From contig CAZNGS010000041.1 of assembly GCA_964572825.1 (NCBI GenBank), positions 1 to 38,109 on the forward strand: a DNA stretch of 38,109 bases, in the 5' to 3' direction. The DNA is from CAYVBE01 sp964572825. GTDB lineage: Bacteria > Planctomycetota > Brocadiia > SM23-32. This document shows, piece by piece, positions 14,891 to 23,402 of the stretch; positions within the stretch are counted from its first letter, which is position 1; every line of letters starts with the position of its first letter. Position numbers and translations under genes: made by a program. The notes beneath the pieces were generated by a model. That model was not told the DNA's origin and did not search any database. It worked only from the letters and a program-made list of their open reading frames with translations.

Positions 14891-16289
14891 GAAACCAGTC
14901 GTCATCGCCGGGGCCGGTGTTGCGGGGCTGTCCGCCGCCTATCGCCTGCAGGAGGCGGCCTCGGTCCCCTGCATCGTGTTCGAGAAGCACCAGTATATCG
15001 GCGGTTGTTCCCGCACGCTGGAATACAACGGCTTCCGCTTCGACCTGGGGGGGCATCGTTTTTACACGAAGAAGCCGCACGTCGAACAGGTGGTGCGTGA
15101 GCTGGTAGGGCCCGACCTGTTGACCGTGGACCGGCTGAGCCGCATCCTGCTGAGGGGGCGCTTCGTGAACTACCCCCTCGACGCGTTGAGCACGCTCAGG
15201 GGCCTCGGCATGTGGGGTGCGTGGAAAGCTGTGCGCGATTACGCCGCCATGCGGCTGGGCCAGGTGGCTTTCCGGCAGGAGCCGGCGCGGACGTTCGAGC
15301 AGTGGGCCCTGCGCCGGTTCGGGCGCTACCTCTACGAGATATACTTCGGGCCCTATACCGAGAAGACCTGGGGCGTTCCGTGCGCCGAGCTCTCCGCCGA
15401 TTTCGCCCGCCAGCGCATAAGGCGCCTCTCCTTTCGGGAGAGCGTCAAGGACGCCCTGCTGAAGCGCGGGCAGGACGAGTCGCTGGTGCGGCAGTTCTTG
15501 TATCCTCGCTTCGGGTTCGGCCAGATACCGGAAGCCATGGCCCGCGCCATCAGGTCTCCCAGCCGGGTGCTCACGGGCCGGCGGGTGGTGGGGGTGCGGC
15601 ACGAGGGGGGCCGGATAACAGCCGTCACCACCGCTGACCGCCACGGGCACAGGGAACGACAGGCGTGCTCGGAGCTGATCAACTCCATTTCGGTCACGGA
15701 GTTTGTGCAGTTGCTCAAGCCGCGAGCGCCGGAGCAGGTCAGGCGCGCCGCCGCCGCTCTGTCTTACCGGGACATGGTGATACTGCTGCTGACGCTCGAC
15801 GTGGAACAGGTGAGTCCCGACCACTGGATCTACCTTTCCTCCCCGGACGTCGGCCCCTGCCGCCTGCACGAGCCCAAGAACTGGAGCCCGGAGATGGCGC
15901 CGCCGGCTCGCACTTCGCTGGTGGTGGAGTATTTCTGTTCCCGCGGCGACAAGTGCTGGAGCCGGAAGCCCCAGGAGCTGGCGGCGGAGGCGGTCGAGGA
16001 CCTGGAGCGGGTCGGGTTGGTCCGGTCGCAGTGGGTGGACGGTTTCACTACCGTGCGTCTGCCGCGGGCCTATCCGGTCTACCGGATCGGCTATCGGGAA
16101 AACCTTCGGATCGTCAATGACTATCTGGCCCGTTTCGAGAACCTCCAGAACGTCGGGCGCAGCGCCAGTTTCCTCTACACCAGCTCGGACCACTACATCG
16201 ACATGGGACTGAAGGCGGCGGAGAACGTCCTGGGCGGAGGCCACGACCTGAGCCGCGTGGGCCGCCGGGCAGTGTATGCGGAGGCTTAA
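14880..16289 (+). CDS. FAD-dependent amine-oxidase-like/protoporphyrinogen-oxidase-like oxidoreductase
   Basis: A 469-residue flavoprotein: the dinucleotide-binding motif VVIAGAGVAGLSAAYRL is at the N-terminus, with FEKHQYIGGCSRTLEYNGF and FDLGGHRFY next, as in the NAD(P)-binding-like amine-oxidase superfamily (COG1232 and UDP-galactopyranose-mutase-like enzymes). The C-terminal FAD segment is FLYTSSDHYIDMGLKAAENV. EKTWGVPCAELSADFARQRI is the usual substrate-domain region of glycan-associated members. The neighbours (polysaccharide deacetylase, GT87 transferase) favour a role in surface-sugar or lipid-sugar chemistry rather than haem synthesis; the reaction is not determinable. Start ATG 14880 overlaps the deacetylase stop and has GGAG upstream. 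Confidence 0.85.
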   Translation: MPREKPVVIAGAGVAGLSAAYRLQEAASVPCIVFEKHQYIGGCSRTLEYNGFRFDLGGHRFYTKKPHVEQVVRELVGPDLLTVDRLSRILLRGRFVNYPLDALSTLRGLGMWGAWKAVRDYAAMRLGQVAFRQEPARTFEQWALRRFGRYLYEIYFGPYTEKTWGVPCAELSADFARQRIRRLSFRESVKDALLKRGQDESLVRQFLYPRFGFGQIPEAMARAIRSPSRVLTGRRVVGVRHEGGRITAVTTADRHGHRERQACSELINSISVTEFVQLLKPRAPEQVRRAAAALSYRDMVILLLTLDVEQVSPDHWIYLSSPDVGPCRLHEPKNWSPEMAPPARTSLVVEYFCSRGDKCWSRKPQELAAEAVEDLERVGLVRSQWVDGFTTVRLPRAYPVYRIGYRENLRIVNDYLARFENLQNVGRSASFLYTSSDHYIDMGLKAAENVLGGGHDLSRVGRRAVYAEA

Positions 16290-16303
16290 GGGACGGTGCA
16301 AGG

Positions 16304-17635
16304 ATGGATCTGAGGCGTTTCTGCAAGCAATGGGAACGGGCCCGGCTGCGGCGGGCCTTCGTCGTCGTGATGGGGCTGGTGGTGCTGGTCCTGGTCGCGT
16401 GTGGAATCGAGCGCGCCCTGCGCGGCTCCTCGGAGTTCCGGGGATTCCGCCGGATCGTGCAGGTGAGCGTTGTCCAGGATCGCAACCACTACGAACACAT
16501 AGGTCACGTCCGCGCTTACGGGCCGTTTTTTCCCATTGCCTGGGCCCCTTTCGGCCTGTTCCCGCTGGGAGAGCTGCCCGACCGCGAGAACGCCCTGGTC
16601 GGCACCTGTCTCTGGCAGCAGGTGCAGTTCGGTGCCAGCGCGGGAGTCCTGCTCCTCGTGATGTCGGCGCTCACGGTATGGTCCGCCCGGTGGGTGGCAG
16701 AGGCCTGCGGGGTGCAGGAGCGACGCTCGTGCCTGGCCGCGTTGACGTGGGTCCTGGCCGGCGGGCTGATGTTCAACTCCATCGTCCGGTGCGAGACGGA
16801 CATGTTCGTCGTAGGGCTCGCGGCGGGCGGCATGGTTCTGCTGCTGGAGCGGGGCAGGCCCTGGTCCGGGGGGTTCCTGTGGGGGATTGCCGCCGCCTTC
16901 AAGCTGACGCCGGCCCTGTTCGGGGTCTACGTGCTGTGCCGCCGCAAATGGGCGGCGCTGTCGGGTATGGCCGTCGGCGTCGCCGTCTGCTGCGTGTTTA
17001 TGCCGGCCCTTGTATGGGGTCCCGCCGGGGCCGTGGACCGCTACCGGTCCTGGTTCCGGCGGGTGCTGATTCCCTACGGCGCCCGTGGGCCGGAGCGATT
17101 CATCGGCCGCGCCTACAGGCCCGCCAACCAGTCGCTGACGGCGGCCGCCATGCGCTACCTGACGCCGTACAACGTGGGAGACCGGGATGAGGAGCGGTCT
17201 GTGAACGTGGCCTCCCTGTCGATGGATCGGGCGAGGCAGGTGGCTTCTTTTCTGAAGGCCGGGGTGCTGTTGCTGCTGGTGGCGCCGTGGTTGCTGTTTT
17301 CCCGTCGGGCCGACCGGGAAGCCGAGCTCCTCCTGCTGGCGCTGGTGCCGCCGGGGATGCTGCTGCTTTCGGACGTATCCGTCGGGGGGCACCTGGCCAT
17401 CATGGCCGTTCCCGCCGGTGTGCTTGCGAGCTTCTGCCTGCGCCGGGCCGACCGGCCGGTGGGGCGGCGCGTCACGGCCCTCATGCTGCTGGCCGTTCTG
17501 CTTCTGTTGCTGATCTCGGTGCCCCGCTTGAAGGAGCTCTCCGTCGCCACCTTGGGCGTGATGCTCACGATGGGCCTCCTGCTCTACCTTGTCTTTTCCG
17601 GTCATGTCTGCCGAAGGGACGCGCCGGCGGGCTGA
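16304..17635 (+). CDS. GT87 (DUF2029-type) integral-membrane glycosyltransferase
   Basis: A 443-residue polytopic membrane protein with about nine to ten hydrophobic helices; the first is FVVVMGLVVLVLVACGI at about 19-36. The luminal or periplasmic loop contains AYGPFFPIAWAPFGLFPLG, and RPANQSLTAAAMRYL (about 267-281) fits the conserved GT87 motif around NQSL. Family members are polyprenyl-phosphate-dependent mannosyl- or related glycosyltransferases of the GT-C fold. It begins 14 bp after the FAD oxidoreductase gene, completing a three-gene operon. Sugar donor and acceptor are unknown. Confidence 0.8.
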   Translation: MDLRRFCKQWERARLRRAFVVVMGLVVLVLVACGIERALRGSSEFRGFRRIVQVSVVQDRNHYEHIGHVRAYGPFFPIAWAPFGLFPLGELPDRENALVGTCLWQQVQFGASAGVLLLVMSALTVWSARWVAEACGVQERRSCLAALTWVLAGGLMFNSIVRCETDMFVVGLAAGGMVLLLERGRPWSGGFLWGIAAAFKLTPALFGVYVLCRRKWAALSGMAVGVAVCCVFMPALVWGPAGAVDRYRSWFRRVLIPYGARGPERFIGRAYRPANQSLTAAAMRYLTPYNVGDRDEERSVNVASLSMDRARQVASFLKAGVLLLLVAPWLLFSRRADREAELLLLALVPPGMLLLSDVSVGGHLAIMAVPAGVLASFCLRRADRPVGRRVTALMLLAVLLLLLISVPRLKELSVATLGVMLTMGLLLYLVFSGHVCRRDAPAG

Positions 17636-17675
17636 TCCGGCAATGCACATCTGACTTTGAGGAGATGGATCCGGC

Positions 17676-18539
17676 ATGAAGACTTTTCTGGACTGTGTGC
17701 CCTGCCTGGTGCACCAGGCCCTCGACGCCGTGCGAATGGCTACGGACGACCGATGCCTCCAGGAGACGCTCGTACGGCGGGCCCTCTCGGAGTGCGCGGA
17801 GTTCTCGTTGGAGCATCCGCCGCCCGTGATGGGGGCGCGCATACAGCAGATTGTGCGTGAGGGCACGGGTGTGGAGGACCCCTACCGGAGTGCGAAGATT
17901 CGGTCGAACGAATTCGCGCTGGAGTTGCTGCCGGCGCTGGTGGAGCGTGTGGAAAGCGCCCCCGACCCGTTCGGGGCGGCACTGCGGCTGGCGGCGGCGG
18001 CCAACGTGATCGACCTGGGCGCAAAGGCCGGCCACGACACCAGCGAGGAAGCCGTGAAGGCGCAGCTGCTGACCGCCCTGGACGAACCTGTCTCGCCCGA
18101 CGCCCTCAAGCGGTTCCAGACGGCTTGTGCGCGTGCCGGGGAGATACTCTACCTGGCCGACAACGCCGGAGAGATCGTCTTCGACCGGCTGTTGATCGAG
18201 CGACTGCCGGCCGGGCGGGTGACCGTCGCGGTGCGGGGCGGTCCCATCATCAATGACGCGACGGAGGAGGACGCGCGCCGGGCGGGCATACCCGAGGTGG
18301 CGAAATTGGTGGACAACGGGACCCGCCTGCCGGGAACGGTTCTGGAAGAGTGCTCGGCCCGTTTCCGGCGCCTGTTTCGGGAGGCCGACGTGGTGGTCGC
18401 AAAGGGCCAGGGCAACTACGAGACGCTCAGCGATGTGGAGCGGGACATCTTCTTTCTGCTCCGGGTCAAGTGCCCCGTGCTTGCGCGGGACACGGGCACG
18501 GAGGTGGGAAAGCTTGTCCTGCTGCCGCCGCCCGTGTGA
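17676..18539 (+). CDS. DUF89-family protein (metal-dependent damage-control phosphatase type)
   Basis: A 287-residue protein of the DUF89/ARMT1-like family, subgroup with an N-terminal CxxC (Cys7, Cys10 in DCVPCLVHQAL). The metal-site motif LADNAGEIVFD lies at about 160-169, GGPIINDATEEDA follows, and VAKGQGNYETL is at about 241-251. Characterised relatives are cobalt/nickel- or magnesium-dependent phosphatases acting on damaged sugar phosphates. It starts 40 bp after the GT87 gene, with GAGGAGATGGATCC before the ATG, so it may be read from the same transcript. It converges on the thioredoxin-TPR gene with a 53-bp gap. Confidence 0.85.
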   Translation: MKTFLDCVPCLVHQALDAVRMATDDRCLQETLVRRALSECAEFSLEHPPPVMGARIQQIVREGTGVEDPYRSAKIRSNEFALELLPALVERVESAPDPFGAALRLAAAANVIDLGAKAGHDTSEEAVKAQLLTALDEPVSPDALKRFQTACARAGEILYLADNAGEIVFDRLLIERLPAGRVTVAVRGGPIINDATEEDARRAGIPEVAKLVDNGTRLPGTVLEECSARFRRLFREADVVVAKGQGNYETLSDVERDIFFLLRVKCPVLARDTGTEVGKLVLLPPPV

Positions 18540-18592
18540 TGCGGCGCAAGTGGATGCGGGCTGGACTCCCCTGCGGGCGTTCTGGGGGGAGA

Positions 18593-19456
18593 TCAGTAGA
18601 TGATCGAAGCCAGCTTCCGGCGGTAGGTTTTTGCCAGGTCACTCTGCGGGCCCGCCAGCGTGAAGACCGTCAGCACCGCCTCCCGCGCCGCGCCCTCGCC
18701 GTAATCCCTGTCGAGCCTCAGGGCGGCCAGGAATTCGTCCAGAGCCTCTTCGTAGCGTTTCTTCGCCGCCAGGCAGCAGCCCAGGTTGTAGTGGACCTGC
18801 GGGTCCTCCGGAGCATCTTCCGCGCTTCGCCGGCACGCCTCAAGGCCCCCGTGCCGCCGGCACGTTTGCTGGAACGCCACGCCGGCGAGCAGGGCGCGGG
18901 CCTCGCCGTACTGCCGGCCATCCTGCTCGATGCGGGCCAGCAGTTCCTCTCCTTCCTCGGTGCGGCCGTCTTCGAGCGCGAGGCGACCCAGCCCCAGCAG
19001 GGCACCCGGGTGCTCGGGCTCTTCCTCGAGCGCATCCCGGTAGCACTGCTCCGCCTTTTCGGCCTCGCCCTGGCTCAGCAGTTGATCGGCCTTCGTAACC
19101 AGTTCGTCGCCCGGGCCGGGGACGACCGCCGAGATAATGCGTTCCACCTCGGGCCGGGGCAGGGTGCCGGTGAACTCGCGAACCACCTGTCCCTGGCGGA
19201 AAACCTTGACCGCCGGAATGCCGCGCACCCCGTAGCGAACGGCCAGTTGAGGGTTGTGGTCGGTGTTCAGTTTCGCCAGGGCCACGCGCCCATCATAGGC
19301 GCGCACCACGTCTTCCAGCACCGGCCCCAGTGCCCGGCAGGGGGCGCACCACTCGGCCCAGAAGTCCACCACGACGGGTCTCTGGTGGGAGGCCCGGATG
19401 ACCAGACGCTCGAACTGGTCGGCGTCCACCTCGAAGAGGATGCTCTCGTCGTTCAT
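18593..19456 (-). CDS. Thioredoxin-TPR chaperedoxin (CnoX/YbbN-like)
   Basis: A 287-residue cytoplasmic protein: residues 5-110 are a thioredoxin domain with VVVDFWAEWCAPC (Cys37, Cys40) and the cis-Pro loop GIPAVKVF; residues 118-285 are TPR-like helices (ADQLLSQGEAEKAEQCYRDA, PQVHYNLGCCLAAKKRYEEA). This is the CnoX/YbbN layout; E. coli CnoX has SxxC, whereas this has the full CAPC pair and may be redox active. The family works with chaperones to protect clients from oxidation. The start ATG 19456 is preferred over longer in-frame starts because a promoter-like TGCTACAAT lies in that upstream stretch at 19521-19529. Confidence 0.85.
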   Translation of the reverse strand: MNDESILFEVDADQFERLVIRASHQRPVVVDFWAEWCAPCRALGPVLEDVVRAYDGRVALAKLNTDHNPQLAVRYGVRGIPAVKVFRQGQVVREFTGTLPRPEVERIISAVVPGPGDELVTKADQLLSQGEAEKAEQCYRDALEEEPEHPGALLGLGRLALEDGRTEEGEELLARIEQDGRQYGEARALLAGVAFQQTCRRHGGLEACRRSAEDAPEDPQVHYNLGCCLAAKKRYEEALDEFLAALRLDRDYGEGAAREAVLTVFTLAGPQSDLAKTYRRKLASIIY

Positions 19457-19520
19457 GTGCTCCGTTGCGGCAGACGATGCAGCCGCGCTCCACAGGTCCG
19501 GGGGAGTAGACGTTCCCCGT

Positions 19521-19529
19521 ATTGTAGCA
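19521..19529 (-). promoter_or_regulatory. Extended -10 promoter for the thioredoxin-TPR gene
   Basis: On the minus strand TGCTACAAT (TG-n-TACAAT) lies 65 bp upstream of the ATG. No matching -35 is evident, as is usual for extended -10 sites. Confidence 0.4.
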
Positions 19530-19532
19530 CAC

Positions 19533-19588
19533 CCGGATGGGCGGCGCATGGGCGCCAGAGGTGGCGCATCCGGCCCGCCCCGGCGGGC
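19533..19588. repeat. Nested palindromes upstream of the thioredoxin-TPR gene
   Basis: CCGGATG (19533-19539) is inverted at 19567-19573, enclosing the hairpin GCGCCA-GAGG-TGGCGC (19552-19567). A third hairpin, GCCCGCC-CC-GGCGGGC, follows at 19573-19588. The remaining 19589-19876 shows no convincing gene on either strand; short open frames there have no start signals. Confidence 0.5.
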
Positions 19589-19876
19589 GAAGCAATGCCG
19601 GCCAGGGGATCAGGTGGGGTTCCTCGCAGTGGGTACGACAGGAGGCCGATCGGAGCCTGGGGCGGCGGAGGGGGATTGGTGCACCGCCACCACGGCGTCA
19701 ACCGAACGGCCTCCCCTTCGACTAGCGGCAAGAGGTATGCCGTTCTCATCGCCGGCGCCGCCCCGATCCGGGCCAGGGCTTTACCGCCCGGAATGGCCGG
19801 TCCAGAGGCCCGGAGAAGAGCAGGGATACAGACGCCCACCGGCGGGATGCGGGGGCGGGTATGTGATAGGTCAGGT

Positions 19877-19908
19877 CACACCTGTTGGGAATTCCAACAC
19901 ATCAGGTG
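19877..19908 (-). terminator. Hairpin overlapping the argJ stop codon
   Basis: On the minus strand CACCTG (containing the stop TGA's first bases) pairs with CAGGTG, enclosing TTGG/CCAA around an AATTC loop. It is positioned as a terminator for the TPR-argJ operon, but no T-run follows. Confidence 0.35.
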
Positions 19909-21104
19909 GGGTATGCGCTGTTGAACCGCACGTAATCTTCCGTCAGGTCGCAGGACAGCACGGCGGCGCTCCCTTCACCGAGGCCCAGATCGATGAGTAT
20001 TTCGACCTTGTCTTGCTGCATGTGGCGGGAGGCGTCCTCGCCCGTGGGCTCGCCGGCGTCGAAGACCTTTGCCGGGCCGATGGACATGGCGGTGGTTTCG
20101 GGCTTGACGTCGGCGCCGCTGTAGCCCAGCGCGCAGACGATGCGGCCCCAGTTGGGGTCGCCGCCGTAGACGGCGCATTTTACCAGTTGAGACTCGGCCA
20201 CCGCGCGGGCGGCCCTGCGCGCTTCGGCGTCGGTGGCGGCCCCTCGCACCCGGACCTCGAACACGCGGCTGACGCCTTCGCCGTCGGCCACGATGCGCCC
20301 GGCCAGGTCGGCGACCACGGCGTGCAGCGCCCGTTCGAAGGCCGCCGGCCCGCCCGGGTTGTGTTCAGGGTGCGCCCCGGACGCGCCGTTGGCCAGCACG
20401 ATCAGCGTGTCGTTCGTGCTGGTGTCCCCGTCCACGGTGATGCAGTTCAGTGTCGAATCGACCACCTTCCGGACCACATCCGCCAGCGCATCCGGGGCCA
20501 CCGCCGCGTCCGTGGCGACAAAGCAGAGCAGCGTCGCCATGTCCGGGTGGATCATGCCGGCGCCTTTTGCCATGCCCCCCACGACGAACGGCGTGCCGCC
20601 GACTTCGGACCGCACGGCGCAGCCCTTGGGTTCCGTATCCGTGGTCATGATGGCCCGTTCGGCGGAACGCGTTGCATCCAGCGTGGGGCGAAGGCGGCCG
20701 GCCGCGGTGCGGATGCCGGACTCCAGCCTGTCCATGGGCAGGGGATGGCCGATGATGCCGGTGGATGCGACGAGGACCCGGCCCGGTTCGCAGCCGAGGA
20801 GTTCGCCGACGAGCTCGGCGGACCGCACCACGTCGCGCGCTCCCTGCCCGCCGGTGCACGCGTTGGCGTTGCCGGCATTGGCCAAGATCGCACGCGCATC
20901 GTCACGCGGCAGTTGCCGGCGGCACCACTGGACCGGCGCCGCCGCGAAACGATTGGTCGTGAAGGCCCCCGCGGCGGCAGCAGGGCCGTCACTCACCAGC
21001 AGGGCGACATCCGGGTCATCGCCGGACTGTTTCATGCCGCATCGGGCGTGCCCGGCGCGGAAGCCCGCCGCCGAGGTGAAACCGCCTTCCTCAATCCATT
21101 CCAT
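19902..21104 (-). CDS. argJ: Bifunctional ornithine acetyltransferase/N-acetylglutamate synthase
   Basis: ArgJ transfers acetyl from N-acetylornithine to glutamate in the cyclic arginine pathway; bifunctional forms also use acetyl-CoA. The 400-residue precursor has TTNRFAAAPVQW, NAGNANACTGGQG, VASTGIIGHPLP, the self-cleavage region KGAGMIHPDMATLLCF with the nucleophilic Thr191, TVDGDTSTNDTL and the C-terminal GGDPNWGRIVCALGYSG. The processed enzyme is an alpha/beta heterotetramer. Whether it has the synthase activity cannot be read from sequence. The start ATG 21104 has GAGGAGA 11 bases upstream and overlaps the end of the TPR gene by 14 bp, so the two are coupled. Confidence 0.95.
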   Translation of the reverse strand: MEWIEEGGFTSAAGFRAGHARCGMKQSGDDPDVALLVSDGPAAAAGAFTTNRFAAAPVQWCRRQLPRDDARAILANAGNANACTGGQGARDVVRSAELVGELLGCEPGRVLVASTGIIGHPLPMDRLESGIRTAAGRLRPTLDATRSAERAIMTTDTEPKGCAVRSEVGGTPFVVGGMAKGAGMIHPDMATLLCFVATDAAVAPDALADVVRKVVDSTLNCITVDGDTSTNDTLIVLANGASGAHPEHNPGGPAAFERALHAVVADLAGRIVADGEGVSRVFEVRVRGAATDAEARRAARAVAESQLVKCAVYGGDPNWGRIVCALGYSGADVKPETTAMSIGPAKVFDAGEPTGEDASRHMQQDKVEILIDLGLGEGSAAVLSCDLTEDYVRFNSAYPT

Positions 21105-23262
21105 CGTGTGTGTTCTCCTCGGCAGGGGGGCGTTGCAGCGCAGCCAGGGCGTGCGCGCGCGCCGCTTCCAGCCTTCCGTGGCGCGCGTAGTGATCGCGCG
21201 CCGATTCCCGGTCGTTCAGGTGCGCCACCAGCAGGCGAGCGAGTTTCAGGTGGAGGGCCGAGTCCCAGGGATTCAGCGCCAGCGCTCGCTTCCAGGTGTC
21301 CCTGCACTCCGCGTGCATGTGCAGCCGTCTCTGGGCCTCGCCTTTCAGCTCCAGCGCTTCCACACTGAAGGGAGCCAGTTGCGCGGCGCGCTCGGCTTCA
21401 TGGAGGGCGTCCGCCGGTCGGTTCTGTGCCAGGCGGACGCGGGCCAGAGCCATCCGCGCGGGAGCCGTCTGCGGGTTGTGCTCGACCGCACTCAGGGCGG
21501 CGGCCTCGGCCTTGTCGATCTCGCCCGAGCCGAGGAAAGCGCGGCACAGGGCGGCGTAGGTGACGGCGTCCGCACGGGCGGAGACGGCGATCTGCGCGTT
21601 CCGCACCGCTGCCTGCGACCGGGACTGCTCCCCGAGGATGGCCGCCAGGGCCAGGCGGGCCTCCACCTCGTGCTGCGGGTCCCCGGCGACTTCCTCAAGA
21701 AGCGCGGTCGCCTGCTGCGACAGGCCCAGTTCGTCCAGGATTCTCGCCTCGGCAATGCGCGCCGGGACGTGGCCGGTCTGCTCGTGGGGTATCTCCCGGA
21801 GGATATCCACGGCTTCGACGTAGCGCCGCTGCCGGGCGAGGACCTCGGCTAGTTGCAATCGGGCATGCGCAGAATCGGGGGACAACAGGACCGCCCGGCG
21901 GAGACGGTCCTCGGCGGACTGCATGCGCCACATGTGGGCTGCGGTCTCGCCGTAGGCCAGCAGGAGGGAGGGGCTGCAGGGATTGGCCCTCACAGCTCTA
22001 CGAAGCACGCTCAGGGCCTCCTCGTGCCGTCCGTCTTGCTTGAGCCTGGCGGCAAGCCGGCGAGCGAGGATGGGGTTGTCCCTGTGCCGACGAAAACCCT
22101 CACGCAGGGCCTCCACGGCGCCCTCATGGTCGTCGGTGCCATCCAGCATCATGGCCAGCTCGGCCCAGGTTTGCGCGCTGGCGCCGGGGCTGCGCGCCGC
22201 CCGACGGGCGTGAGCAACGGCCGCCTCCGTCTCTCCCCGGCTCCACAGGATGCGTGCTGCCTCCATCTGCACGGATTCGCTGCCGGGCAGAAGCTCCGCC
22301 GCCCGTGTCAGGTGCGTCCGGGCCGTCTCGGCGTCTAGCGTCTCGAGGGCCATGAGACCCCTGGCATAGAGATAAACGCCCTCGCGTGCCATGTCCACCA
22401 GGCGCGCCTGCTCCAGGAGCATCCGCGCGTCCTCGGCTTTGCCCTGGCGCTGCATTAGCCAGCCGCCCAGCGCGTAGAGGGGGCCGTTGTCCGGGTGGGT
22501 GTTGAGGGCAGCCTGAAGGCGGTCCCGAGCGTCATCCTGGAGGCCGGCCAGTTGCAGGCTGACCACTGCCCGGCTGTGGGCAGGGCTGGGACCCGGCTCG
22601 GCCAGGGCCAGGTAGCGGCGGGCCGCTTCGGCCCACAGACCCGCCCCGAAGAAATAGTCCGCCTCGGCGGTCTCCAGCAGCCCCGCTCCCTCCTCCGCCA
22701 TCGGAGGCGGTTCGAACAGCCGATCGAGCAGGTCGAACCATTTTCTGTCCCGCTCCGGCAGCGGCTGTGGCTGGCCTTCGATCAGCGCGGACAGCTCCCG
22801 GGGCAGGGACAACTCCCTCCGTTCGAAATGGACCCGTGCGCCGCTTTCGGCATCGTAGGCGGCGACCTGCAGGGACCGCTCTTGCCCTTCAACCGTCCCG
22901 GCGCACTTGACGAACAGGTCTCCTCCCTCGTGCCTCAGAACGCACAGGGGGCGCGCCGGCAGCCCCTCGGGGAAACCGTCGGGCCACTGGCTGACCGCCC
23001 GGACATCGGCGCCTCCCTTCCGGAGGTGGGCGCAGAGCATGTGGGACATGTATCCGTCCGGCAGGGATTTCGGCTCTGGCCGGGCGACGTGGAGCCGGTC
23101 GGCGGGGGGAGCCAGTTCCAGCAGGTCGGCCGCTGCTTCCTGGAGCACTCGGGGCAGCGGTGGCACCGGAGCGTCCTCCCGGGCCGAGGCCGGGGGCCTC
23201 AGCAGACACAGTGCAACCACCACGGTGGCCGCCGTGAGCTGTAAGCTGATCTGAGCTCGCAT
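21091..23262 (-). CDS. Large exported TPR-repeat protein
   Basis: A 723-residue protein beginning with a Sec-type signal sequence (MRAQISLQLTAATVVVALCL ... ASA). Residues about 30-170 form a non-repeat N-terminal domain (FVKCAGTVEGQERSLQVAAY). From about 210 to the end come a dozen or more TPR-like helix pairs, for example ARMLLEQARLVDMAREGVYL, EALSVLRRAVRANPCSPSLL and AAQLAPFSVEALELKGEAQR. TPR arrays mediate protein-protein contacts in the periplasm or cell envelope. The start at 23262 is preferred as it places the signal peptide at the N-terminus; an earlier in-frame start would add 43 unlikely residues. It is divergent from the ispH fusion gene and overlaps argJ at its 3' end. Confidence 0.8.
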   Translation of the reverse strand: MRAQISLQLTAATVVVALCLLRPPASAREDAPVPPLPRVLQEAAADLLELAPPADRLHVARPEPKSLPDGYMSHMLCAHLRKGGADVRAVSQWPDGFPEGLPARPLCVLRHEGGDLFVKCAGTVEGQERSLQVAAYDAESGARVHFERRELSLPRELSALIEGQPQPLPERDRKWFDLLDRLFEPPPMAEEGAGLLETAEADYFFGAGLWAEAARRYLALAEPGPSPAHSRAVVSLQLAGLQDDARDRLQAALNTHPDNGPLYALGGWLMQRQGKAEDARMLLEQARLVDMAREGVYLYARGLMALETLDAETARTHLTRAAELLPGSESVQMEAARILWSRGETEAAVAHARRAARSPGASAQTWAELAMMLDGTDDHEGAVEALREGFRRHRDNPILARRLAARLKQDGRHEEALSVLRRAVRANPCSPSLLLAYGETAAHMWRMQSAEDRLRRAVLLSPDSAHARLQLAEVLARQRRYVEAVDILREIPHEQTGHVPARIAEARILDELGLSQQATALLEEVAGDPQHEVEARLALAAILGEQSRSQAAVRNAQIAVSARADAVTYAALCRAFLGSGEIDKAEAAALSAVEHNPQTAPARMALARVRLAQNRPADALHEAERAAQLAPFSVEALELKGEAQRRLHMHAECRDTWKRALALNPWDSALHLKLARLLVAHLNDRESARDHYARHGRLEAARAHALAALQRPPAEENTHDGMD

Positions 23263-23333
23263 ACCAGCCTTCTGAGTGGTGCGGGAGCCGTTTTCGGGAC
23301 AGGCACGGGGAAAGCAACAAGCACGCTGCGGCG

Positions 23334-23363
23334 TTGACACCCCGGATGCAGGGCAACTATAAT
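23334..23363 (+). promoter_or_regulatory. Near-consensus sigma70 promoter for the ispH fusion gene
   Basis: Perfect TTGACA at 23334-23339, 18 bp spacer, perfect TATAAT at 23358-23363. It implies transcription starts near 23370 and rules out the in-frame ATGs at 23334-23350 as the translation start. Confidence 0.7.
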
Positions 23364-23402
23364 TCTTACCGAATCCCCACCCTTCGTGCAAAGGTGCACT
23401 GC

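Noticed and set aside
14838..17866. Two long minus-strand frames opposite the polysaccharide operon
   Set aside because: They are antisense shadows of the FAD-oxidoreductase and GT87 genes, with low-complexity His/Arg/Pro content and no ribosome-binding sites.
19398..21852. Long plus-strand frames opposite the argJ and TPR genes
   Set aside because: They cross the argJ terminator region and have no recognisable domain, whereas argJ and the TPR gene fit known families along their whole length.
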